Shown: piece by piece, positions 1 to 5,196 of the stretch | How the letters are laid out: every line of letters starts with the position of its first letter | How positions within the stretch are numbered: position 1 is the stretch's first letter | Assembly (NCBI GenBank): GCA_031283835.1 | Contig: JAITBA010000213.1 | Location: forward strand, 1-5,196 | Source of the DNA: Oscillospiraceae bacterium | GTDB taxonomy: Bacteria; Bacillota; Clostridia; Oscillospirales; Acutalibacteraceae | Reading direction: 5' to 3' | DNA length: 5,196 bases | The notes under the pieces: model-generated | Databases searched by the model: none | The model's input: only the letters and a program-made list of their open reading frames with translations | Told to the model about the DNA's origin: nothing | Translations under genes and position numbers: made by a program

Positions 1-1631
1 CGAACCTGCGCACTATCCTGGATATTCCCCACAAGCTCAACGCTAACGCACCGGCCTTTCTCGAAGTCCGCGGCGAGGTGTATATGCCCCGCGCGGTGTT
101 CGGTCGTCTTGCCGACGCACAAAAAGCCGCGGGTCAAAAGGTCTTTAAAAACCCACGCAACGCGGCGGCGGGCGGCCTGCGCCAAAAAGACCCCGCTATT
201 GCCGCCCAACGAGAACTACGCATTTTTTGCTTTAACGTGCAGCGGGTGCGCGGCGCGGCGTTCACGACCCACACCGATTGCCTGCAAGCCCTGCAACAGC
301 TGGGCCTGTGTGTGATCCCCGGCTGGTGCCTGTGCGACACCCCGACCCAGGCCTGGGAGGCCGTCGAGCGCATTGGTGCGCAGCGCAGCTGTCTGCCCTT
401 CGATATCGACGGCGCCGTGATAAAAATCAACAGTCTTGCCCAGCGCGCCGCCCTCGGCAGCACCTCCAAGTTTCCAAAGTGGGCCGCCGCCTTCAAATAC
501 CCGCCCGAAGAGCGCGAAACTACCCTGCTCAACGTGGAAATTGCCGTGGGTCGCACCGGCGTGCTCACCCCCACGGCGGTGCTGGCGCCTGTGCTTTTGG
601 CCGGCAGCACCGTGGCGCGCGCCACACTCCACAACCAGGATATGATTACCGAAAAAGACCTGCGCCTGGGCGACACCGTTGTTGTGCGCAAGGCGGGCGA
701 TGTGATCCCCGAGGTGGTGCGCGCCGTAGCCCATGCCGCGGGCAGTGTGTCCTACCGACTCCCAAGCCATTGCCCCTCCTGCGGCGAAGCTGTCACGCGG
801 GACGGTGCGGCCTTGCGCTGTTTTAGCGACAATTGCCCCGCACAGTTGCTGCGGCGGCTCACGCATTTTTGCGCCCGCGGCGCCATGGATATTGAGGGAC
901 TGAGCGAAGCGATCTTGCAAAAACTGGTCGATGCCGATTTGGTGCGCGGTGTTGCGGATCTTTATCGTCTGGCACCCGCGCAAATTGCGAATTTGGAAAA
1001 AATGGGCGAAAAATCGGCTCAAAATTTAGTCGCCGCCATCGCGACCAGCAAGTCCCGGGAACCCGCCCGTCTGCTCTTCGCCTTAGGTATCCGTTTTGTG
1101 GGCGACGACATCGCCAAGCTGCTCATGCGCGCCTACGCGTCGTTCGATCAACTTGTGTGGGCCGCCGCTCAAACCAACACAATCGTGTGCAAAAACGGCC
1201 GCGAAAAAGTCGAATATCGGTTGGAGAAGGAGGTCAAGGGTGTTGGCACCGTCGTGGCGCAAAGCTTGCAGGCCTATTTTGCCAACCCCGCGCACCTCGC
1301 CCTCGTCGAAGAACTGCGCGCCCTTGGTCTGCAGCTTGAAGGCAGCGCCCCGGCGGCACAAACCGGCCCTCTCGCGGGCAAGACTTTCGTGCTCACCGGC
1401 ACCTTCCCCACCATGGATCGCAAAGAAGCCGCGGCCCTCATCGAGGCCCATGGAGGCAAAGTCAGCGCCGGCGTTTCCTCCAAAACCACCTACGTCATTG
1501 CCGGCGAAGCCGCTGGCAGCAAGCTAACCAAGGCGCAAAACCTGGGCGTTCCGGTGCTCACCGAAGAGGAACTTTTGCGGGTGATAAAAACCTGTGCTCA
1601 GCCCCCTACAATTCCAGAAAAAATTGATTGA
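1..1631 (+). CDS. ligA: NAD+-dependent DNA ligase LigA (5' end outside window)
   Basis: LigA seals nicks in duplex DNA using NAD+, joining Okazaki fragments and finishing repair in the cytoplasm. The open frame enters from the left edge (first full codon at 3) and gives 542 visible residues. The rest of this entry numbers residues from that codon. Visible parts in order: adenylation-domain motifs EVRGEV (21-26) and NPRNAAAGGLR (50-60, with R52 and R60 matching E. coli R200 and R208); DGAVIKIN (136-143, K141); KWAAAFKYPPEE (159-170, K165); OB fold containing RATLHN and GDTVVVRKAGDVIPEV; a Cys4 zinc finger C257-x2-C260-x12-C273-x4-C278; helix-hairpin-helix region (about 283-430); and a C-terminal BRCT domain (about 455-537). 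The offset to E. coli numbering is 148-149, so about 148 residues, including the catalytic KxDG lysine, lie upstream of the window. A stretch near residues 390-412 looks inserted relative to E. coli LigA. The gene ends with TGA at 1629. Identification is firm; only the missing N-terminus is unseen. Confidence 0.97.
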   Translation, partial: NLRTILDIPHKLNANAPAFLEVRGEVYMPRAVFGRLADAQKAAGQKVFKNPRNAAAGGLRQKDPAIAAQRELRIFCFNVQRVRGAAFTTHTDCLQALQQLGLCVIPGWCLCDTPTQAWEAVERIGAQRSCLPFDIDGAVIKINSLAQRAALGSTSKFPKWAAAFKYPPEERETTLLNVEIAVGRTGVLTPTAVLAPVLLAGSTVARATLHNQDMITEKDLRLGDTVVVRKAGDVIPEVVRAVAHAAGSVSYRLPSHCPSCGEAVTRDGAALRCFSDNCPAQLLRRLTHFCARGAMDIEGLSEAILQKLVDADLVRGVADLYRLAPAQIANLEKMGEKSAQNLVAAIATSKSREPARLLFALGIRFVGDDIAKLLMRAYASFDQLVWAAAQTNTIVCKNGREKVEYRLEKEVKGVGTVVAQSLQAYFANPAHLALVEELRALGLQLEGSAPAAQTGPLAGKTFVLTGTFPTMDRKEAAALIEAHGGKVSAGVSSKTTYVIAGEAAGSKLTKAQNLGVPVLTEEELLRVIKTCAQPPTIPEKID

Positions 1632-1653
1632 CTGTCACGAACGGCAGCATGTC

Positions 1654-1694
1654 CCCCTTCTTCCGCAACGAAGAGGGGCTTTTTTGCTTTTTTT
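1654..1694 (+). terminator. Rho-independent terminator of ligA
   Basis: The arm CCCC-T-TCTTC (1654-1663) pairs with GAAGAGGGG (1670-1678). This gives a 9-bp stem with one bulged T at 1658 and the 6-nt loop CGCAAC. It is followed by C, a run of six T (1680-1685), GC, and a second run of seven T (1688-1694). It starts 22 nt after the ligA stop and ahead of the next promoter, so it should separate ligA from the downstream unit. Confidence 0.87.
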
Positions 1695-1738
1695 GGGCAT
1701 AACCGTCACCGTTTTTGCATAGGAACGAATAGTTGCTA

Positions 1739-1767
1739 TTGACACGGGGCGCGGCAGGTGGTAGAAT
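1739..1767 (+). promoter_or_regulatory. Sigma-70/sigma-A-type promoter for the HAD-lipoprotein unit
   Basis: A perfect -35 TTGACA (1739-1744), a 17-nt spacer, and -10 TAGAAT (1762-1767, five of six consensus bases). The TG at 1759-1760 also makes this an extended -10. Transcription would start near 1774, giving a short leader of about 24 nt, too short for a riboswitch. The site is downstream of the ligA terminator and just upstream of the HAD gene. It predicts strong, constitutive-type expression; I see no convincing operator. Confidence 0.82.
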
Positions 1768-1784
1768 AGACGGGAGACAAAACC

Positions 1785-1791
1785 AAAGGAG
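1785..1791 (+). promoter_or_regulatory. Ribosome binding site of the HAD gene
   Basis: AAAGGAG, with the AGGAG core at 1787-1791, lies 6 nt before the ATG at 1798. It fixes that start. The nearer ATG at 1793 is out of frame and too close to the site. Confidence 0.82.
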
Positions 1792-1797
1792 AATGTT

Positions 1798-2463
1798 ATG
1801 CTGCCTGCGCTGTTCCCGCCCCATACCGCCGCAATTTTTGATTTGGACGGCACGTTACTGGATTCCATGTGGGTTTGGCACGCGGTGGATACGACGTTTT
1901 TTGCGGCCAGGGGGCTGGCCTTGCCCGCCGATTACGCTTCGAATATTCTCTCCCTCACCTTTCACGAAACAGCGGCGTACACGATTGCGCGTTTTGGGCT
2001 GAAGGAAAGCGCCGAAGCGGTGATGGAAGAATGGAACCGGCTGAGCTACCGCGAATACCGCGATCATGTGCGGCTGAAGCCCGGCGCGCGAGCCTACCTG
2101 GCGGCGCTGCGGGCACAGGGCATTCGGCTGGGGGTGGCCTCAAACCTCACCCGGCGCGTGATTGACGCGGTGCTGCACGCCAACGGGATTGATGATTGGT
2201 TCGGCGCGGTCACATCGTCAGACGAAGTGACGCGGGGCAAGCGCTACCCCGATGTGTTTTTGCGCGCGGCCCAAAAGTTGGGTGTCCGCCCGGCCGATTG
2301 CGTTGCCTTCGACGACATCGCGCCGGCCATGGTGGGTATCCACGCGGCGGGCATGACAGCCTGCGCTGTGCGCGAAGACGGTTTTGGCCGCCAGGATTGG
2401 GACGAAATCACCGCCTTAGCGGACGCGCATATTCTAACATTTGAGGATGAGGACACGCTATGA
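1798..2463 (+). CDS. HAD-superfamily hydrolase (phosphatase / beta-phosphoglucomutase-like)
   Basis: This is a 221-residue cytoplasmic protein of the usual length for a subclass I HAD phosphatase. All four HAD motifs are visible. Motif I is FDLDGTLLDS (14-23), with nucleophile D15 and acid/base D17. Motif II is GVASN, with S115. Motif III is K148 in GKRYPD. Motif IV is the acidic pair D172-D173 in VAFDDIAPAM, which binds Mg2+. Residues 24-90 form the helical cap between motifs I and II that selects the substrate. Members hydrolyse or isomerise small phosphorylated compounds; the substrate cannot be read from the sequence. Motif IV reads FDD-I where many beta-phosphoglucomutase relatives have FEDS, so phosphatase activity is likelier than mutase activity. 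There is no signal peptide. It is the first gene of a unit with its own promoter, and its TGA overlaps the ATG of the next gene by 4 nt (ATGA at 2460-2463). Family is certain; substrate is unknown. Confidence 0.93.
   Translation: MLPALFPPHTAAIFDLDGTLLDSMWVWHAVDTTFFAARGLALPADYASNILSLTFHETAAYTIARFGLKESAEAVMEEWNRLSYREYRDHVRLKPGARAYLAALRAQGIRLGVASNLTRRVIDAVLHANGIDDWFGAVTSSDEVTRGKRYPDVFLRAAQKLGVRPADCVAFDDIAPAMVGIHAAGMTACAVREDGFGRQDWDEITALADAHILTFEDEDTL
2443..2453 (+). promoter_or_regulatory. Ribosome binding site of the GHL10 lipoprotein, inside the HAD gene
   Basis: GAGGATGAGGA holds two GAGGA copies. The second (2449-2453) lies 6 nt before the ATG at 2460, good Shine-Dalgarno spacing. With the 4-nt stop/start overlap it indicates translational coupling. 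It also sets the start that places a proper signal peptide at the N-terminus. Confidence 0.7.
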
Positions 2464-4085
2464 AACGAATGATTGGCTTGCTACTGTGGTTAACACTGCT
2501 GCTGGGCGGCTGCGCGTCGCTAGACCGGGTGCTGGTGGAGCCCGCCGCGGCAACGCAGAGCGGCGCGTCTTCGCAAGAACCTGCTACGCCCGCGTCGACG
2601 GAACCCGTGAGCAACGTTTCGCCCGCGTCGACAGAACCCACGAGCAACGTTTGGGCTCCGCCCACATTGACGGGACCCGTGCGCACAAGCCAGACCGCCG
2701 CAAGTACGGCAGCCGGCTTTGTTTTGCCCGAAACATCGACCACGCGCGCGCACGCAACCGCAGAGGCATCAACCATCTTGCCTTGGTGGAAACCGCCGGC
2801 ACCGACCGCGCCCACAACCACATCCACATCCACAAAGCCCACAACCACATCCACAAAGCCCACAACCACAACCACGAAGCCCACAACCAAAGCCACAACC
2901 ACGTCCACAAAGCCCACAACTAAAGCCACAACCACAACCACGAAGCCCACAACTAAAACCACAACCGCGTCTTCGCCCTCGTCCGGCGAAATCCGTGGGG
3001 CGTGGGTGGCTTATTACGAAATTGCCCAATCGGCGGGCGGCGTGAGCAAGAGCGCTTTTATCAAAAAGGCCGACGCATTGTTCAAAAAAATGGCGGATTA
3101 TGGGATCAACACGGTTTTTTTGCACGTGCGGCCGTTTTCCGACGCGATTTACCCGTCAAAATTAGCGCCCTGGTCCGACATTCTCACCGGCACGCAAGGC
3201 GGGAACCCGGGGTATGACCCGCTGCAAATTTTTTGCGATTTAGCGGCGCAATACCGTCTTGCGCTGCACGCGTGGATAAACCCCTTCCGCATTTCGCGCA
3301 ACGACGACCTAACAAAGCTGGCCGCTAGCAACCCGGCCTTGGCGCACATCGAAGCCAACGACGGCTGGGTGCGCAAAACCGGCGGGCAATACTATTGGAA
3401 CCCCGCCATGCCCGAGACCCACGCGCTGATCTACGCCGCGGTGAAGGAGCTTTTGGGGAAATATTCTTTGGCGGGGCTGCATATCGACGATTATTTTTAT
3501 CCCACGACCGCCGCAAGCTTCGACGCGGCGCAGTACAAAGCCTACCAAACGGCGGGCGGCAAGCTGGCGCTGGGCGACTGGCGGCGGGAGATGGTGAGCC
3601 TGTTTGTGCAGGGACTCTATCGCACGGCCAAACAGGCGGCCCCCGGCGCGGTGGTGAGCATAAGCCCGGCGGGCAACCTCAAAACGGTGCGCACCGAGAT
3701 GTTTGCCGACGTGCCCCGCTGGATGGCCGAACCCGGCTACGCCGATTGGATGATTCCGCAGGTGTATTTTGGCTTTGAGAACGCGGCGTGCCCCTTCGCC
3801 AAAACGGCGAGCGACTGGGCGGCACTGCCACGGCACAGCGGGTTGCGATTGCTGTTTGGCCTGGCGGCCTACAAGTGCGGCCAGACGGATGCATATGCGG
3901 GCGCGGGCAAAGAGGAGTGGAAAACCAACAGCGACATCCTGGCACGGCAGCTAAAAAAGATTCGCACGTTGAATGGATATAGCGGTTTTTCGCTTTTCTC
4001 TTATGAATTTATTGGGAAAACACTTTCAGGAATTGCACTGCAAGAGCGCGAAAATTTCCAAAAAATGCTAACTGCCACACATTGA
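2460..4085 (+). CDS. Lipoprotein with GHL10 (DUF187) glycosidase-like domain
   Basis: This 541-residue protein has three parts. Residues 1-18 are a lipoprotein signal peptide: MKR, a hydrophobic core, then lipobox L15-G16-G17-C18. C18 would be lipidated and the protein held on the outer face of the membrane. Residues 19-176 are a low-complexity spacer rich in Thr, Pro, Ser and Ala, ending in a KPTT-repeat stalk (126-169). Residues 177-535 form a TIM-barrel-type GHL10 domain (PF02638/COG1649; E. coli DigH/YddW is a relative acting on denuded peptidoglycan glycan). Recognisable blocks are RGAWV (179-183), GINTVFLHVRPFSDA (215-229), HAWINPFR (270-277), NPAMPETHALI (314-324), GLHIDDYFYP (339-348), ISPAGN (401-406), DWMIPQVYFGFE (429-440), FGLAAY (466-471) and GFSLFSYEF (509-517). 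The acidic pair D343-D344 lies in the conserved DDYFYP motif and is the probable active-site region. A cell-wall glycan substrate is inferred from the family. The gene is coupled to the HAD gene upstream. Family is confident; the exact reaction is not. Confidence 0.92.
   Translation: MKRMIGLLLWLTLLLGGCASLDRVLVEPAAATQSGASSQEPATPASTEPVSNVSPASTEPTSNVWAPPTLTGPVRTSQTAASTAAGFVLPETSTTRAHATAEASTILPWWKPPAPTAPTTTSTSTKPTTTSTKPTTTTTKPTTKATTTSTKPTTKATTTTTKPTTKTTTASSPSSGEIRGAWVAYYEIAQSAGGVSKSAFIKKADALFKKMADYGINTVFLHVRPFSDAIYPSKLAPWSDILTGTQGGNPGYDPLQIFCDLAAQYRLALHAWINPFRISRNDDLTKLAASNPALAHIEANDGWVRKTGGQYYWNPAMPETHALIYAAVKELLGKYSLAGLHIDDYFYPTTAASFDAAQYKAYQTAGGKLALGDWRREMVSLFVQGLYRTAKQAAPGAVVSISPAGNLKTVRTEMFADVPRWMAEPGYADWMIPQVYFGFENAACPFAKTASDWAALPRHSGLRLLFGLAAYKCGQTDAYAGAGKEEWKTNSDILARQLKKIRTLNGYSGFSLFSYEFIGKTLSGIALQERENFQKMLTATH
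2587..2652 (+). repeat. Two tandem 33-nt units in the lipoprotein spacer
   Basis: Units 2587-2619 and 2620-2652 are adjacent and differ at 3 of 33 bases. In frame they encode an 11-residue repeat: PASTEPVSNVS (44-54), then PASTEPTSNVW (55-65). This is a recent, length-preserving duplication within the disordered region just after the lipid anchor. Confidence 0.9.
2835..2966 (+). repeat. KPTT stalk: 21-nt and 33-nt tandem units
   Basis: Imperfect in-frame units each begin AAGCCCACAAC. They start at 2835 and 2856 (21 nt each: KPTTTST, KPTTTTT), 2877 and 2910 (33 nt each: KPTTKATTTST, KPTTKATTTTT), and 2943 (a degraded last unit, KPTTKTTT). They encode a Thr/Pro/Lys stalk with no acidic residue between the lipid anchor and the GHL10 domain. 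It is probably an extended spacer crossing the cell wall. The positive charge could favour contact with anionic wall polymers (inference). Confidence 0.92.
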
Positions 4086-4107
4086 AGCAAGAAAGTGGCG
4101 ATTTTTT
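4074..4107 (+). terminator. Possible weak terminator after the GHL10 lipoprotein gene
   Basis: GCCAC (4074-4078) pairs with GTGGC (4095-4099), and a T-G wobble (4073/4100) extends the stem. The loop is 16 nt and a run of six T follows at 4102-4107. The left arm lies inside the last codons and the stop is in the loop. The short stem and large loop make it a weak or leaky candidate. Confidence 0.4.
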
Positions 4108-4118
4108 GCAAAAGATGT

Positions 4119-4147
4119 TTGCACCGCGTCGGCTTTTGTGTTATCAT
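4119..4147 (+). promoter_or_regulatory. Candidate extended -10 promoter for the last gene
   Basis: TATCAT (4142-4147, five of six -10 bases) is preceded by TG at 4139-4140, the extended -10 form. A poor -35, TTGCAC (4119-4124), sits 17 nt upstream. An A-rich stretch follows. Transcription would start near 4154, giving a leader of about 40 nt. It lies in the AT-rich spacer between two genes, where a promoter is expected. Confidence 0.5.
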
Positions 4148-4182
4148 TAAAAAAGAAACACGAAATCGTAAATGATATGACG

Positions 4183-4188
4183 GGTGAT
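4183..4188 (+). promoter_or_regulatory. Ribosome binding site of the last gene
   Basis: GGTGAT, 5 nt before the ATG at 4194, matches the downstream part of the extended Shine-Dalgarno sequence (AGGAGGTGATC) rather than the usual AGGAGG core. The in-frame TAA at 4188-4190 excludes any earlier start, so 4194 is the first possible ATG in this frame. Confidence 0.55.
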
Positions 4189-4193
4189 AACAG

Positions 4194-5196
4194 ATGAGCA
4201 GAGGAACGAAAAAAAGGGTGACCTGGAATAAAGTGCTTGGCGTGGGCATTGCGGTGATTTGCGTCGCCGTGGGCTTTGGATTTCAGCGCACACGCGCGCC
4301 GGAGGTGCCGACAATCACCGCCACCGCGCCCGCCGAGGAAGTGCGTGTGTCGGCGATGCAAAATCGTGTGGCGCCGGTGCTGTGGCAGCCTGTTGAACGG
4401 GACCCGGCGCAAAATGCCGCCGTGATGGATCGCATGGACGCCGATGAGGCTGTGGCGCTAGTAAAAAAAGGGTTCAAGACCATCATACTACCGGCGGCTT
4501 TTACGGCGTATACTGCCGAAGAAGTGGCCGACACCGTGCATGTGCTCGAAACCCTCGAGCAAGAGCAGGTGTGCCGCATTCTCACGCTGCAACCGGCGGC
4601 GGCGGGGGCGTTGGAGGACTTCATGAGCGTCTTTGCGTTTTTGTCCGAAAACACCTCCTTCGACGGCCTGCTATTAGAAAGCGACGCGACCCTCAATGCG
4701 CAGACGATTTCCGGCTTCATAACAGCGCTGCAAGAGGTGCTGGCACAGGCGGAACTCACACAGCTGCCGATTATTTTTGCGGTGGCGCCCAAAACCGAAA
4801 ACGACCTTGCGGCGGTGGAAGCGCTCACGCAGACGCTGCCCGGCGCGGAACTGCTGGTGCAGTACGACAATTCTTCCGTGGCGCTGCTGCAATCTTTGGC
4901 GGCGCAGCTTGCACAGAGTTGTGAAAAAACGCCACGTCTCACCGCGCTGTTCGACCTAAAAGCGTCGATTCCGAATGGCACTTTTTCCGAAACCCTGCAA
5001 TTTTTTGAAACCGTGCAGGCCTGCGATGATTTTTTTGTTGCGGTGCGTTCTGCCGGCTATGTGCCTGCCGACCCGCAGGCGGCCGACCTGTTGGCGCGCT
5101 TTTTTGCCGGCCAACTCGATTTGTTTACCCTAAACCAAGGGTTTTCGCTGCGCAGGCCCATCACCCGCCCGCAAAAAAACCAAACCATCAGCACAG
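4194..5196 (+). CDS. Membrane-anchored extracytoplasmic protein, possible diverged GHL10-like barrel (3' end outside window)
   Basis: The frame stays open for 334 residues and runs off the right edge. Residues 1-13 are basic (MSRGTKKR). Residues 15-30 form one hydrophobic segment (LGVGIAVICVAVGFGF) with no lipobox cysteine at its end, so this is a signal-anchor or uncleaved signal peptide. A short Pro/Thr/Ala linker follows, then an alternating strand-helix region (about 55-310) resembling a TIM barrel. Predicted strands lie at TIILPA (96-101), CRILTLQ (127-133), DGLLLES (157-163), LPIIFAVAP (191-199), ELLVQYD (219-225), LTALFDL (249-255) and FFVAVRSAGY (280-289). They occur in the same order as the strands of the GHL10 domain next door. 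DGLLLES would match GLHIDDY, but the paired aspartates are replaced by E162 and S163. After about residue 318 a polar segment begins a further part not in the window. I do not recognise the family with certainty, and enzymatic activity is doubtful. It is probably separately transcribed from its own candidate promoter. Confidence 0.85.
   Translation, partial: MSRGTKKRVTWNKVLGVGIAVICVAVGFGFQRTRAPEVPTITATAPAEEVRVSAMQNRVAPVLWQPVERDPAQNAAVMDRMDADEAVALVKKGFKTIILPAAFTAYTAEEVADTVHVLETLEQEQVCRILTLQPAAAGALEDFMSVFAFLSENTSFDGLLLESDATLNAQTISGFITALQEVLAQAELTQLPIIFAVAPKTENDLAAVEALTQTLPGAELLVQYDNSSVALLQSLAAQLAQSCEKTPRLTALFDLKASIPNGTFSETLQFFETVQACDDFFVAVRSAGYVPADPQAADLLARFFAGQLDLFTLNQGFSLRRPITRPQKNQTIST

Noticed and set aside
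216..1022. Reverse-strand open frame of 268 codons
   Set aside because: It lies entirely opposite the conserved LigA catalytic, OB and zinc-finger regions. It is His/Gly/Ala-rich shadow sequence typical of GC-rich genes.
78..1631. A separate gene starting at the GTG at 78
   Set aside because: The frame is open and shows LigA homology (LEVRGEV and upstream residues) back to position 3. The GTG is an internal valine codon of ligA, not a start.
1774..1797. Possible riboswitch or leader RNA before the HAD gene
   Set aside because: The predicted leader is only about 24 nt and contains little beyond the ribosome binding site.
2408..2962. Reverse-strand open frame of 184 codons, Val/Gly-rich
   Set aside because: It is the antisense of the Thr/Pro repeat tract. 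Its repetitive valine-rich composition comes from the GTTGTGG complement of ACC/ACA codons, and it lies against a well-supported lipoprotein gene.
2835..2966. Short regularly spaced repeats resembling a CRISPR array
   Set aside because: Units are contiguous, stay in frame, encode KPTT repeats and have no unique spacers.
4283..4981. Reverse-strand open frame of 232 codons
   Set aside because: It is Ser/Ala/Cys-rich with no recognisable motif and lies fully opposite the last + strand gene, which has a ribosome binding site, a signal-anchor and sensible strand/helix periodicity.

Overview
The window reads as an ordinary chromosomal segment of a GC-rich, probably Gram-positive bacterium. Class Clostridia (an Oscillospirales-like lineage) is my best guess. 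The guess rests on a lipoprotein-anchored GHL10 glycosidase of the type common there, strong Shine-Dalgarno sites, intrinsic terminators, and GC-rich genes separated by AT-rich spacers. No marker gene fixes the taxon. All four genes lie on the + strand and coding is dense. I see no tRNA, rRNA, insertion sequence, CRISPR array or phage gene.

Layout: (1) Positions 1-1631 hold the 3' four-fifths of ligA (NAD+-dependent DNA ligase), cut by the window start and closed by a good intrinsic terminator at 1654-1694. (2) A near-consensus sigma-A-type promoter (1739-1767) drives a two-gene unit. The first gene is a HAD-superfamily hydrolase (1798-2463). It overlaps by 4 nt a lipoprotein (2460-4085) built as signal peptide and lipobox, low-complexity Thr/Pro/Lys linker, and GHL10 (DUF187) glycosidase-like domain. 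(3) A spacer (4086-4193) holds a possible weak terminator and a candidate extended -10 promoter. (4) From 4194 to the window end runs an unfinished gene for a membrane-anchored extracytoplasmic protein. Its order of predicted beta-strands parallels that of the GHL10 domain just upstream, but the conserved acidic motif is altered.

Working together: ligA is a housekeeping replication and repair gene, transcriptionally separate from the rest. The HAD gene and the lipoprotein look co-transcribed and translationally coupled, although no shared pathway is evident. The lipoprotein and the last protein are both predicted to sit outside the membrane and may both relate to cell-wall glycan. The most interesting inference is that the last gene is a diverged, possibly non-catalytic relative of the GHL10 domain. 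Two in-frame tandem-repeat tracts in the lipoprotein linker and an insertion in the helix-hairpin-helix domain of LigA are secondary observations. I found no clear evidence of a new defence or mobile system.
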